Assembly (NCBI GenBank): GCA_024687845.1
Contig: JAILEL010000454.1
Span: forward strand, 1 to 35,151
Source of the DNA: Eubacterium sp.
Lineage (GTDB): Bacteria > Bacillota_A > Clostridia > Lachnospirales > Lachnospiraceae
Length of the DNA: 35,151 nt
Direction: 5' to 3'
The position numbers and the translations under genes are program-made. Of this stretch, positions 16,977 through 24,652 are shown piece after piece (position 1 is the first letter of the stretch; every line of letters begins with the position of its first letter). The notes beneath the pieces are model-generated. The model made no database searches. It was given only the letters and a program-made list of their open reading frames with translations, and was not told the origin of the DNA.

Positions 16977-17259
16977 AACTCATCCCTCCTTCCACTCCTT
17001 AGAAACTGCGTGAGTTATTAGTTTACAGTTTCTAAATAAACGGTTGGCAGAAATGGTCTAACAAAAAAGACCACCCTGCAGCTACTATAGCTACAAAATA
17101 GCCTCGCTAATAAATTCATTAACCGATTCTGGCAGAATGACCCGATGATTAGATGAACACCGAATTATAAGACTGTCGGCATAACAGGAATCCGCGTTTT
17201 TCTGTTAGTAACAATATTATTAAATCTGTGATAGCTCCTCCATATTTGTATTGATTTGT
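16977..17259 (-). promoter_or_regulatory. Long structured 5' leader of the flotillin gene
   Basis: No coding frame is evident in these 280 bases. On the transcribed strand it can form several short hairpins. The clearest is TTAGAAACTG with CAGTTTCTAA (plus-strand 16999-17008 and 17026-17035), ending just upstream of the ribosome site. Others are ATTCT-GCC-AGAAT and a TAACAG/CTGTTA pair. I could not match it to a known riboswitch consensus. Its length and late hairpin suggest possible post-transcriptional control. Confidence 0.35.
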
Positions 17260-17288
17260 ATCCTATCAGAACCGGATTTTGGCGTCAA
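17260..17288 (-). promoter_or_regulatory. Candidate promoter for the flotillin gene
   Basis: On the minus strand: -35 TTGACG (17288-17283), a 17-base spacer, and -10 TAGGAT (17265-17260). It implies a leader of roughly 275 bases. The stretch 17289-17393 upstream of it is AT-rich and shows no other feature. Confidence 0.5.
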
Positions 17289-17393
17289 TAAAAATCGGAA
17301 AATCCGAAAAAAATATCCCCGGGAATTATTCGGGATTAAAAAAATATAGTCCGAAATATTTCCGTCAAAATTTTCTAAAGTAATACAAATTTT

Positions 17394-17612
17394 TTATAGC
17401 CGCTGATCCCTATCACTGTGAACATACTGTGCGATACCTTGAATATCACATCCGAGTATTATACATAAATCATTGATTGTAGTTGTATTTAGAGGTTTAT
17501 TTTCACGAAGCTTTTGAATGGTAGATGCAGAAATGTGATGCTTATTTATCAGAGTATATGTAGATTCATTAGAATTTTTAAGGGTTTCCCAGAATGGAGT
17601 GTAAACAATCAT
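17394..17612 (-). CDS. Small Cro/CI-type helix-turn-helix protein
   Basis: The 72-residue protein has an XRE-like helix-turn-helix (YTLINKHHISASTIQKLREN, then LNTTTINDLCIILGCDIQGI). This matches the compact YozG-like single-domain regulators that bind DNA as dimers. The start at 17612 is chosen because AAAGG lies about eight bases upstream on the minus strand; the longer open frame to 17729 has no site and an unlikely sequence. It lies upstream of the flotillin gene on the same strand and is divergent from the glycan cluster at 17854. It could regulate either neighbour, but nothing here proves that. Confidence 0.75.
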   Translation of the reverse strand: MIVYTPFWETLKNSNESTYTLINKHHISASTIQKLRENKPLNTTTINDLCIILGCDIQGIAQYVHSDRDQRL

Positions 17613-17780
17613 AAGAAATACCTTTCTTTTGTGGATCAGTTTGAACTGATAGTTTAACTTTGAAATAAAGTATAGGTTATGGTTGTGTACTTGACTATAA
17701 TCGTAAAAGAGACTATACATAACATTCACAATAAAATGTGTTATAAAAGAAAGCCTGAGGTGGTAAACAAGCCTTATAAA

Positions 17781-17789
17781 TGTTATACT
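17781..17789 (+). promoter_or_regulatory. Extended -10 promoter candidate for the glycan cluster
   Basis: TGTTATACT (17781-17789) is an extended -10 of the same form as that of murA. The -35 position (around 17761) matches poorly. It lies about 65 bases before the first gene of the cluster, in the divergent region 17613-17853. Confidence 0.4.
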
Positions 17790-17853
17790 GAAAGCATCGT
17801 TTTATAAATTGCTGATAAGAATTATACTCAAGGCTTTAAAGGAGAAAAAATAA

Positions 17854-18807
17854 ATGAAAGCTGTATATCTGGAAGAGGGAGCGGTGAACAGAGGTGACAT
17901 CACTCTGGAGCCTGTTTTATCCTGCATAGATACGAAGGTTTACAAGAATACAACTGAAGAAGATAAGTATGAACATATCGGGGATGCTGAGATTGTATTT
18001 GCAAATAAGATAATATTCGATGAGGAAACATTTCAAAAGCTGCCGAATCTGAAATATATAGGTATATGCGCAACGGGCTATAATGTTGTTGATCTTGAGG
18101 CAGCTAAAAGACATGGCGTTACTGTGACAAATGTTCCGGCCTACAGTACGGAGTCAGTTGCACAGCTGACCTGGGGATTTATTCTTGAATGTGCCAGTAA
18201 CATCAGTGCACATAATGAAAGTGTTCATAGAGGCGACTGGGTAAGATCAGAAACCTTCTGCTACTGGCTGAGTCCTGTGATGGAGCTTGCAGGCAAAACT
18301 ATTGGAATCATAGGCTATGGAAACATTGGAAAGCGGGTTGCTGAGATTGCAAAAGCTTTTAGAATGAAAGTGATAGTTTATACTGCACATCCTGAGAAAT
18401 ATCAGGATCAGATGATAGATTTTGTATCATTGGATGAACTGTGGCAAAGCTCCGATATAATAACCCTTCATTGTCCGATGACTAATGATACTGAAGAGAT
18501 TATCTGCGCAGAGAACATTTCCAAAATGAAGGATGGAGTTATTATAATAAATGTTTCAAGAGGTGGTCTTGTAAATGAGCAGGAACTTGCGGCTGCGCTA
18601 GAGTCCGGTAAAGTGGCTGCAGCGGCGGTAGATGTAGTGACCAAAGAACCAATGAGTTCGGATAGTCCACTTCTCAAAGCCCCCAATATTCGAATAACTC
18701 CACATATGGCATGGGCAAGTGTCGAAGCAAGGAAAAGACTTATTGAGACAGTTGCAGAAAATGCTAGAGCATATCTTAATGGAGAAAAGAAGAACGTATT
18801 GGAATAA
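17854..18807 (+). CDS. NAD-dependent D-2-hydroxyacid dehydrogenase
   Basis: It reversibly reduces a 2-oxoacid to a D-2-hydroxyacid. The 317-residue protein has the NAD-binding GYGNIG (about residues 152-157) in the Rossmann domain (KTIGIIGYGNIGKRVAEIAK). The catalytic set is arginine in NVSRGGLV, glutamate in VTKEPM and histidine in ITPHMAW. It is closest in feel to glycerate/hydroxypyruvate dehydrogenases, but the substrate is not certain. AAAGGAG lies about ten bases before the ATG. It leads the cluster that continues with a hydrolase and glycosyltransferases, so it may make a precursor for the glycan or simply share the transcript. Confidence 0.88.
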   Translation: MKAVYLEEGAVNRGDITLEPVLSCIDTKVYKNTTEEDKYEHIGDAEIVFANKIIFDEETFQKLPNLKYIGICATGYNVVDLEAAKRHGVTVTNVPAYSTESVAQLTWGFILECASNISAHNESVHRGDWVRSETFCYWLSPVMELAGKTIGIIGYGNIGKRVAEIAKAFRMKVIVYTAHPEKYQDQMIDFVSLDELWQSSDIITLHCPMTNDTEEIICAENISKMKDGVIIINVSRGGLVNEQELAAALESGKVAAAAVDVVTKEPMSSDSPLLKAPNIRITPHMAWASVEARKRLIETVAENARAYLNGEKKNVLE

Positions 18808-18821
18808 ATATGGAGGATATT

Positions 18822-19385
18822 ATGAAGAAGAAATTATGTGTGCTTTTACCAGGGGTAGGCTACACTACTGATAAACCACTTATGTATTATTCTGGGAAAA
18901 TGCTAAAAAATGAAGGCTATGATTGTATTTTTATTCAGTATACTAATCTTCCTACAAATATAAAGGATAATAAGGATAAGAAGGAAAATGCATTTTTAAT
19001 TGCGTTGGAACAAACTAAAAATCAGCTCAGCGAAGTTAACTGGAACGAGTATGAGAGCATAGTATTTGTTGGAAAAAGCATAGGTACGATAATTGCTGCA
19101 GCATATGGATGCGATATGCCAGAGGTGGAGGCAGAAGTGAAATACATTTACCTTACACCACTTCAACAGACTTTCGACTACGCAAAAAATTCTTCAGGGA
19201 TAGCATTTCATGGAACTTCAGATCCTTGGGTAGAGACTGAAACGGTTGAGAAGGAATGTAAGGATAAGAACATTCCTTTGTTTAAATATGAAAATGCAAA
19301 TCATTCTCTGGAAACAGGAAATGTACCTGTTGATATTGAATACCTATCGGATGTTATGGAAAAGATTCGAGAATATCTATTCTGA
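18822..19385 (+). CDS. Alpha/beta hydrolase-like protein
   Basis: The 187-residue protein has the layout of a small alpha/beta hydrolase: strand VLLPGVGYTTDKP, nucleophile elbow GKSIGT (Ser in GxSxG-like form, about residue 80), an acid in FHGTSDPWV and a histidine in ENANHSLE. This gives a Ser-Asp-His order. The start at 18822 is chosen because GGAGG lies five bases upstream; an ATG at 18810 overlaps that site. It begins 14 bases after the dehydrogenase stop and is followed within about 55 bases by the first glycosyltransferase, so it is probably co-transcribed. The substrate is unknown; de-esterification of a glycan intermediate is one guess. Confidence 0.72.
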   Translation: MKKKLCVLLPGVGYTTDKPLMYYSGKMLKNEGYDCIFIQYTNLPTNIKDNKDKKENAFLIALEQTKNQLSEVNWNEYESIVFVGKSIGTIIAAAYGCDMPEVEAEVKYIYLTPLQQTFDYAKNSSGIAFHGTSDPWVETETVEKECKDKNIPLFKYENANHSLETGNVPVDIEYLSDVMEKIREYLF

Positions 19386-19441
19386 ACAACTTGCTTAGTT
19401 GTGAACAGAGATTAAATACTTGTAGTAATGCAGGAGATTTT

Positions 19442-21352
19442 ATGAAAGTATCGGTAATTATCCCGGTTTATAATGTTGAACTATATGTTGAGCAGTGTCT
19501 TCGAAGTGTTATGGAACAGACTCTTGATGATATAGAAATCATATGTATAGAGGATGCTGGAACTGACGGTTCTAAGGATATTATAAGAAGACTTATGAAT
19601 GAGGACAGCCGCATTCAGCTTTTTATAAATGAGAAAAACGAAGGATTGGCGTCTGTAAGAAACCAGGGGATTGACAGGGCAAAGGGCGAATACATTTATT
19701 TCCTTGATTCTGATGATATGATAAAAAAGAATGCGTTGGAAGCTCTTTATAACAGGGCGGAGGAAGATAAACTTGATGCCTGTATTTTTTCGGCAGAGTT
19801 TATATATGAAAATGAGGAGCTTCGTCAAAAGTTTAGTTCTAATCCAGCCGTTTATAAGGGAACATATCCGGACGTTATGAAAGGAAAAGAGCTCTATAAA
19901 AAATGGATGGAGGTGTGGGACTGGATGCCTTCCCAGCCAAGGTATTTTTATAGAAGGGATTTTCTTATAGAGAATAACATCAGATTTATAGATGGTCTTC
20001 TCCACGAGGACGAAAGCTTTGCATTTGATGTGCTGATGAATGCCCAAAGAGTGAGAATAATAAATGAGGCTTATTTTATAAGGAGGTTCAGGGCTTCCTC
20101 TATAATGAGCAGCACTCCGACAATGAAAAATGTGGAGAGCTGCATTGAGATATTAAATCATGTAAATTCTTATTCTCTTTCAAAGGATAGTGCAACACAG
20201 TTTTATATGTATAAGCTGTTTAACGATGTGGTGAGAAAATTCAGAGCTGTTAAGCTTTCTGGTCAGAGCATAGAGCCTTCCGAAGATATTTTGAAATCAG
20301 ATTATAAGATAGAACTTTTTGAAGCTATTCAGAAAAAAGCGTATGTAGAGTTATATTCCTGTTCCTCCTATTATCAGGTTATGATTGCACTCATGAAGGC
20401 CATGGCAGATGGGATAGTTATAGATATAGTTCTGGAAAAGCATGGAATTGAAACTGCAGAAGAACTATCGTACAGACTTATAAGCTTTGCGAAGGATTAT
20501 GTTGGGCGTGTTTTTGTATGCCCTGACTCCGCAGAGGTTGACCCGTACGAGCAAAAAAATACAGCTGATAACTTTGATTTGTCAGATAAGCTATGTCATC
20601 ATGTAGACGAAATAATGAAGACTGATATAGCGTCCTATGACAGGATAAATGTTTTCTGGGACCTAGGTTATATAGGAACATATCTGAATATTAAAAAGAT
20701 AAAATATACTCTGCACGAGGACAGCCTGAATTCATATAAATTCATTAAGCAGAATCGGCCGAACTATTCATATATATTTGATGAAGAGAAGAGACTGAGC
20801 CATAAAGGAGTTATACCATTCGGATATTCGCCTTATTGCGATTCGGTTGAAGTAAATGAGATAAGTGACATTCAGATTCCGCATGATAAGGTTCATGAAT
20901 GCTCCAGAGAGAAGCTGACTGACGGCTTAAGTTCCGAACAAAGGAAACTGGTATTCAGGGTATTTATTTCTGAAGAATTCTGCATGGCTGAAGACAATGA
21001 AACTGGCAAAACATTACTTCTTCTGACGGAACCTTTTGCAGTTACCGGACGTCTTCCAGATGAAGAAAGTCAGATTAAGCTGTATAGAGAATTGATTGAA
21101 AAGTATGGAAGTGACAGGACTGTTATGGTTAAGTCACATCCGAGAGATAATGTAGATTATAAAAAGTATTTTCCCAAGATTACTGTTATCGAAAAAAATA
21201 TGCCTATGGAAGTTATGAACTTCGATGACAGAGTGCATTTTGATACTGCACTCACAGTTACTTCTTCAGCAATTAACGGGCTGAAAAATGTAGACGAGAA
21301 GATATATCTGGGAGTGGATTTTTTAACTTCCTGGAATGGGAAGAATTTATAA
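19442..21352 (+). CDS. Two-domain glycosyltransferase: GT2 plus GT52-like
   Basis: Residues 1-300 form a GT-A family 2 transferase (MKVSVIIPVYNVELYVEQCL, then IYFLDSDDMI as the DxD-type motif). Residues about 340-636 resemble the CMP-sugar-dependent sialyl/polysialyltransferase superfamily (GT52-like): a LHEDSLNSYK segment in place of the (D/E)(D/E)G motif, MVKSHPRDN as the HP motif, and TVTSSAI as the serine motif. AGGAG lies five bases before ATG 19442; an in-frame start at 19391 has no site. The next gene encodes a CMP-Kdo synthetase-like enzyme, consistent with a CMP-activated sugar donor. The GT2 assignment is firm and the second domain is inferred from motifs. Confidence 0.8.
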   Translation: MKVSVIIPVYNVELYVEQCLRSVMEQTLDDIEIICIEDAGTDGSKDIIRRLMNEDSRIQLFINEKNEGLASVRNQGIDRAKGEYIYFLDSDDMIKKNALEALYNRAEEDKLDACIFSAEFIYENEELRQKFSSNPAVYKGTYPDVMKGKELYKKWMEVWDWMPSQPRYFYRRDFLIENNIRFIDGLLHEDESFAFDVLMNAQRVRIINEAYFIRRFRASSIMSSTPTMKNVESCIEILNHVNSYSLSKDSATQFYMYKLFNDVVRKFRAVKLSGQSIEPSEDILKSDYKIELFEAIQKKAYVELYSCSSYYQVMIALMKAMADGIVIDIVLEKHGIETAEELSYRLISFAKDYVGRVFVCPDSAEVDPYEQKNTADNFDLSDKLCHHVDEIMKTDIASYDRINVFWDLGYIGTYLNIKKIKYTLHEDSLNSYKFIKQNRPNYSYIFDEEKRLSHKGVIPFGYSPYCDSVEVNEISDIQIPHDKVHECSREKLTDGLSSEQRKLVFRVFISEEFCMAEDNETGKTLLLLTEPFAVTGRLPDEESQIKLYRELIEKYGSDRTVMVKSHPRDNVDYKKYFPKITVIEKNMPMEVMNFDDRVHFDTALTVTSSAINGLKNVDEKIYLGVDFLTSWNGKNL

Positions 21353-21371
21353 ATTAGGAGAACTTTGAGAA

Positions 21372-22100
21372 ATGAAAATAACAGGTGTTATTCCGGCGAG
21401 ATATCAGTCATCCCGCTTTCCTGGCAAGCCCCTTGCTCTTATTGCAGGAAAGCCAATGATTTGGTGGGTATATAATCAGGCAGCAAAGGTAAATGCATTT
21501 GATGAACTGCTTGTGGCGACTGACAGTAATGAAATATATGATAAATGCAAAGAACTAAATATTCCTGCGAGACTCACGAAGGATACACATCCAACGGGAA
21601 CTGACCGCCTCGGCGAGATAGCTGAAATGACAGATTCGGATTTTTACGTAAATATTCAGGGAGATGAGCCACTTATAGAGCCTGAGGTTATTCAGAAAAT
21701 TATCGATTACAGACTAGCTCATCCGGAGGTTGAGGTTATTAATACTATGGCCCCACTTAAACCGGACCAGGATGTAAATGAACTTTCTATTGTTAAGGCT
21801 GCAGCGGCAAAAAATGATGACCTTCTGTATCTGTCAAGATCACCAATCCCGTGTTCAAAGAAGGGCATGAAGGTAGATTATAAGAGACACCTTGGACTGT
21901 ATGGACTTTCCAGAGAGGCACTTCTTTTCTATTCCCATACAGACAGGGGATATCTGGAAAGCATAGAAGATGTAGAAATGCTCCGTTTCATGGAAAATGG
22001 ATATCGCATTAAAATACTTGAAGTAAATTCTGAAAGCATTGGTGTAGATAATCCTGAAGATATAGCGAAGGTTGAGGCGATTCTTGCTGGAGACCGTTAA
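21372..22100 (+). CDS. kdsB: CMP-Kdo synthetase-like cytidylyltransferase
   Basis: KdsB activates 3-deoxy-D-manno-octulosonate with CTP to give CMP-Kdo. The 242-residue protein has the hallmark nucleotide-binding start IPARYQSSRFPGKPL, the Kdo-class motifs PTGTDRLGE and NIQGDEPLI, LSRSPIP, and the C-terminal RHLGLYGLSREAL...ESIEDVEMLRFMENG..I...GVDNPEDI. These fit KdsB rather than sialic-acid NeuA. AGGAG lies 13 bases before the ATG. It stands between two glycosyltransferase genes. Kdo is classical in Gram-negative lipopolysaccharide and capsule, so its place in this apparent Gram-positive is notable; it may act on a related ulosonic acid. Confidence 0.88.
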   Translation: MKITGVIPARYQSSRFPGKPLALIAGKPMIWWVYNQAAKVNAFDELLVATDSNEIYDKCKELNIPARLTKDTHPTGTDRLGEIAEMTDSDFYVNIQGDEPLIEPEVIQKIIDYRLAHPEVEVINTMAPLKPDQDVNELSIVKAAAAKNDDLLYLSRSPIPCSKKGMKVDYKRHLGLYGLSREALLFYSHTDRGYLESIEDVEMLRFMENGYRIKILEVNSESIGVDNPEDIAKVEAILAGDR

Positions 22101-22144
22101 GCTACACATTACTTACCATAGTTTAAAAAGAGAGGAAGATAGGA

Positions 22145-23338
22145 ATGCCTAAGGTTTCGGTGCTCATACCTGCATATAATGTGGCGCCATATATTAATGA
22201 ATGTATTGATAGTGTGCTGAATCAGACCTTGCAGGATTTTGAGATAATCTGTGTAGATGACTGCTCGACTGATACTACCCTCAGCATTTTGCAGGAATAT
22301 GCAGCAAAGGATGATAGAATAAATGTAATTATTCACGGGGTGAATAAGGGACAGTCTTCTGGACGAAATGACGCTCTTGAGAAAGCTGCTGGTGAGTACG
22401 TTTATATGCTGGATGCAGACGATATGATAGTTCCTGAATGTCTCGAAGAATTATATGAAATATGCAGTCGGGATGGGCTGGATATTGCTGGCTTTGAGAC
22501 AAAGAATTTTTCGGAAGATGTTCAGTTTAAGCAAAATGTTGCTATTAAAACTATTGAATATCAGGATACCGGCATTTTAGATGGCCGTGAGGCACTTATA
22601 TATTGTATGCAAAATGAAGCATTTTCTCTCAGTACTCCTACGTTTATGATGCGCCGTGAGTATCTGATGGGGAAAAACATACGTTTTGTTGAGGGAATTC
22701 TTCATGAGGATGTTGGATATATCTTCGAGCTTATTACACGTGCCAGAAGAGTGAGATTTCTTCATAAGGTTTATTTTCTCCGCCGAATACGTGCCAACTC
22801 AACAATGACCAAAGGCTTTACGGCAAATAATATTGAAGGATATATCAAAAGCTTTTATAAATCCTTTGAATTAGAGCCTGAGCTAAGTGAATATCTGAAA
22901 AATGAAGATCAGTCGTTTAGAAATGCGTATGAAAAGTGGCAGAGGGATATCTTCGGCAGACTTAATCAATTATATGAGATTTCAGCAGAGAATAAACTCA
23001 GAGATGAAGCGACTGATGAAATAGGGCACGTATATAGGATAATAGAGCTAAATCATTTCAGAACAGATATTCCACCGATTAAGGAGTGCTATCTCTGTGG
23101 AATGGGGCAATATACAGAGCGTGCTATTCAGGCAGTTGGAGTAAGGGACATTATAATCAAGGGTATAATAGTTTTGAAAAAAGAAAAAAGGAGCTTTAAA
23201 GGCTTTCCTTTATTTACGGTGGATGAAATAGATACAGAAACACCTGTGATACTAAGTGTGTCCAAGTATTCCAAGGCAGATTATACTGATATTTTAATGA
23301 AAAATAGAGTAGAGAATCTGATTGAACTTGAATTCTGA
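22145..23338 (+). CDS. Family 2 glycosyltransferase with a C-terminal Rossmann-like tail
   Basis: The 397-residue protein starts PKVSVLIPAYNVAPYINECI and has VYMLDADDMI as the metal-binding motif, typical of GT2 enzymes that build surface polysaccharide. From about residue 310 a second part (IKECYLCGMGQYTERAIQAV, then IIIKGIIVL) looks like the nucleotide-binding-like tail seen in some capsule enzymes; this is a weak assignment. GAGGAAG lies nine bases before the ATG. It is 44 bases after the cytidylyltransferase and directly before the Fe-S protein gene, within one cluster. Confidence 0.85.
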   Translation: MPKVSVLIPAYNVAPYINECIDSVLNQTLQDFEIICVDDCSTDTTLSILQEYAAKDDRINVIIHGVNKGQSSGRNDALEKAAGEYVYMLDADDMIVPECLEELYEICSRDGLDIAGFETKNFSEDVQFKQNVAIKTIEYQDTGILDGREALIYCMQNEAFSLSTPTFMMRREYLMGKNIRFVEGILHEDVGYIFELITRARRVRFLHKVYFLRRIRANSTMTKGFTANNIEGYIKSFYKSFELEPELSEYLKNEDQSFRNAYEKWQRDIFGRLNQLYEISAENKLRDEATDEIGHVYRIIELNHFRTDIPPIKECYLCGMGQYTERAIQAVGVRDIIIKGIIVLKKEKRSFKGFPLFTVDEIDTETPVILSVSKYSKADYTDILMKNRVENLIELEF

Positions 23339-23360
23339 CAAAATTTTTGTAGGTAGAGAA

Positions 23361-24617
23361 ATGCTTGAAATAAAAAAAGAATGTACCGGATGTATGGCAT
23401 GTGTTAACAGCTGTCCGGTAAATGCAATCCAGATAACTGAAGATAGATATGGTTTTCTCATGCCTGAGATAATGCAGGACAAATGTATTAACTGTGATAT
23501 GTGCCTAAGGGTATGTCCTATTGAAAATGTTCCCAGTAGTCCTGATAAAAGCAGAGAGAACATTTCAGTTCCTCTCGAAGCCTGGTCAATGTATCATAAA
23601 TCAGAAGAGGTTGTCAGTATATCATCCTCTGGCGGCGCATTTTATGGGTTGGCTGAAAAGGTTTTAGAAAGAGAGGGTATAGTTTTTGGGTGCTTTTATG
23701 ATATAATTCAGAAAAAGGCATATCTTACCGATACAGATCATGTAACTTTGCAAGACCTTCTGACCAGCAAATACGTGGAAAGTGCTGTCGGAAAGGACGG
23801 CTTTCAAAAGGTTGAAAAAGAGTTGAAAAGGGGCAGAGAGGTTCTTTTCTGTGGGACACCCTGTGAGGCTGCAGGCATTAGAAAATACCTAAGCAGAAAT
23901 GATACGAGTAGTGGTGTCGACAATGGTTCAGTTGAAGGGGATTATGAGAATCTGTTAATAGTTGATTTTGCCTGTGGAGGAGTTGCAGCGCAGCCGTATC
24001 TAAGCGCATATCTTACTTCGTTGGAGGAAAAATATGAATCCCCAATATCAGATATGAGCTTTCGCGATAAGCATTATGGATGGGGACAGTACTGTTTTAC
24101 TGCTCGGTTTGAAAATGGAGAGATATACAGAAAAACAGCAATGTCTGACCCGTACTTTTTCTGTTTTTTAAGGTCTTCAATGCAGAGACTATCGTGTCAT
24201 GGATGCATTTTCGCAAATGACCATAGATCAGATATTTGCTTGTCGGACTTTTGGAAATGTGAATTTTTTGATATAGATAGAAATGATAGAAAGGGATTGT
24301 CTCTAGCTCTTGCATTTTCCGAAAAGGGGAAACGGAAGATACAAGAACTTAAAGATTTAATGAATATGCAGAGCATTCCAGTGAAAGAAGCCTCATATCA
24401 TCTGAAGGGTAGATTTTGTCCACCTGAAAAGCTGGAAGAAATATATAGAGATATGATCACAGCTTATGCTGATGGTGTAGAAGTGCTAAGAAACAGACTT
24501 CTAACGAAGGAACAGAAGGATTATTATGACAGAAGACAACAGATAATGGATGACGAGGGGGAAATAAAAAAGCATCCTGAAATTGTTGGAAATGGACAGA
24601 TTATGAGTAAATCGTGA
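23361..24617 (+). CDS. Fe-S protein of the F420 hydrogenase/dehydrogenase beta family
   Basis: The 418-residue protein opens with two 4Fe-4S motifs, CTGCMACVNSCP and CINCDMCLRVCP. An FrhB/FdhB-type flavin domain follows (SISSSGGAFYGLAEKV, LFCGTPCEAAGIRKYL, SFRDKHYGWGQY, CHGCIFANDHRSDICLSDFW). Such proteins are common in polysaccharide clusters of anaerobes, often beside pyruvyl transferases, where they are thought to perform a redox step on a sugar or lipid intermediate. ATG 23361 has an AGGTAGAG site upstream; a TTG at 23322 would overlap the previous gene and is rejected. The gene ends just before the EAL gene. Confidence 0.85.
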   Translation: MLEIKKECTGCMACVNSCPVNAIQITEDRYGFLMPEIMQDKCINCDMCLRVCPIENVPSSPDKSRENISVPLEAWSMYHKSEEVVSISSSGGAFYGLAEKVLEREGIVFGCFYDIIQKKAYLTDTDHVTLQDLLTSKYVESAVGKDGFQKVEKELKRGREVLFCGTPCEAAGIRKYLSRNDTSSGVDNGSVEGDYENLLIVDFACGGVAAQPYLSAYLTSLEEKYESPISDMSFRDKHYGWGQYCFTARFENGEIYRKTAMSDPYFFCFLRSSMQRLSCHGCIFANDHRSDICLSDFWKCEFFDIDRNDRKGLSLALAFSEKGKRKIQELKDLMNMQSIPVKEASYHLKGRFCPPEKLEEIYRDMITAYADGVEVLRNRLLTKEQKDYYDRRQQIMDDEGEIKKHPEIVGNGQIMSKS

Positions 24618-24652
24618 AACACTTGAGAGCTATGCGAGAGGAGAAGGATTAT

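Noticed and set aside
17056..17073. GGTCTAACAAAAAAGACC hairpin as a terminator
   Set aside because: The stem is only five pairs and no T tract follows on either strand.
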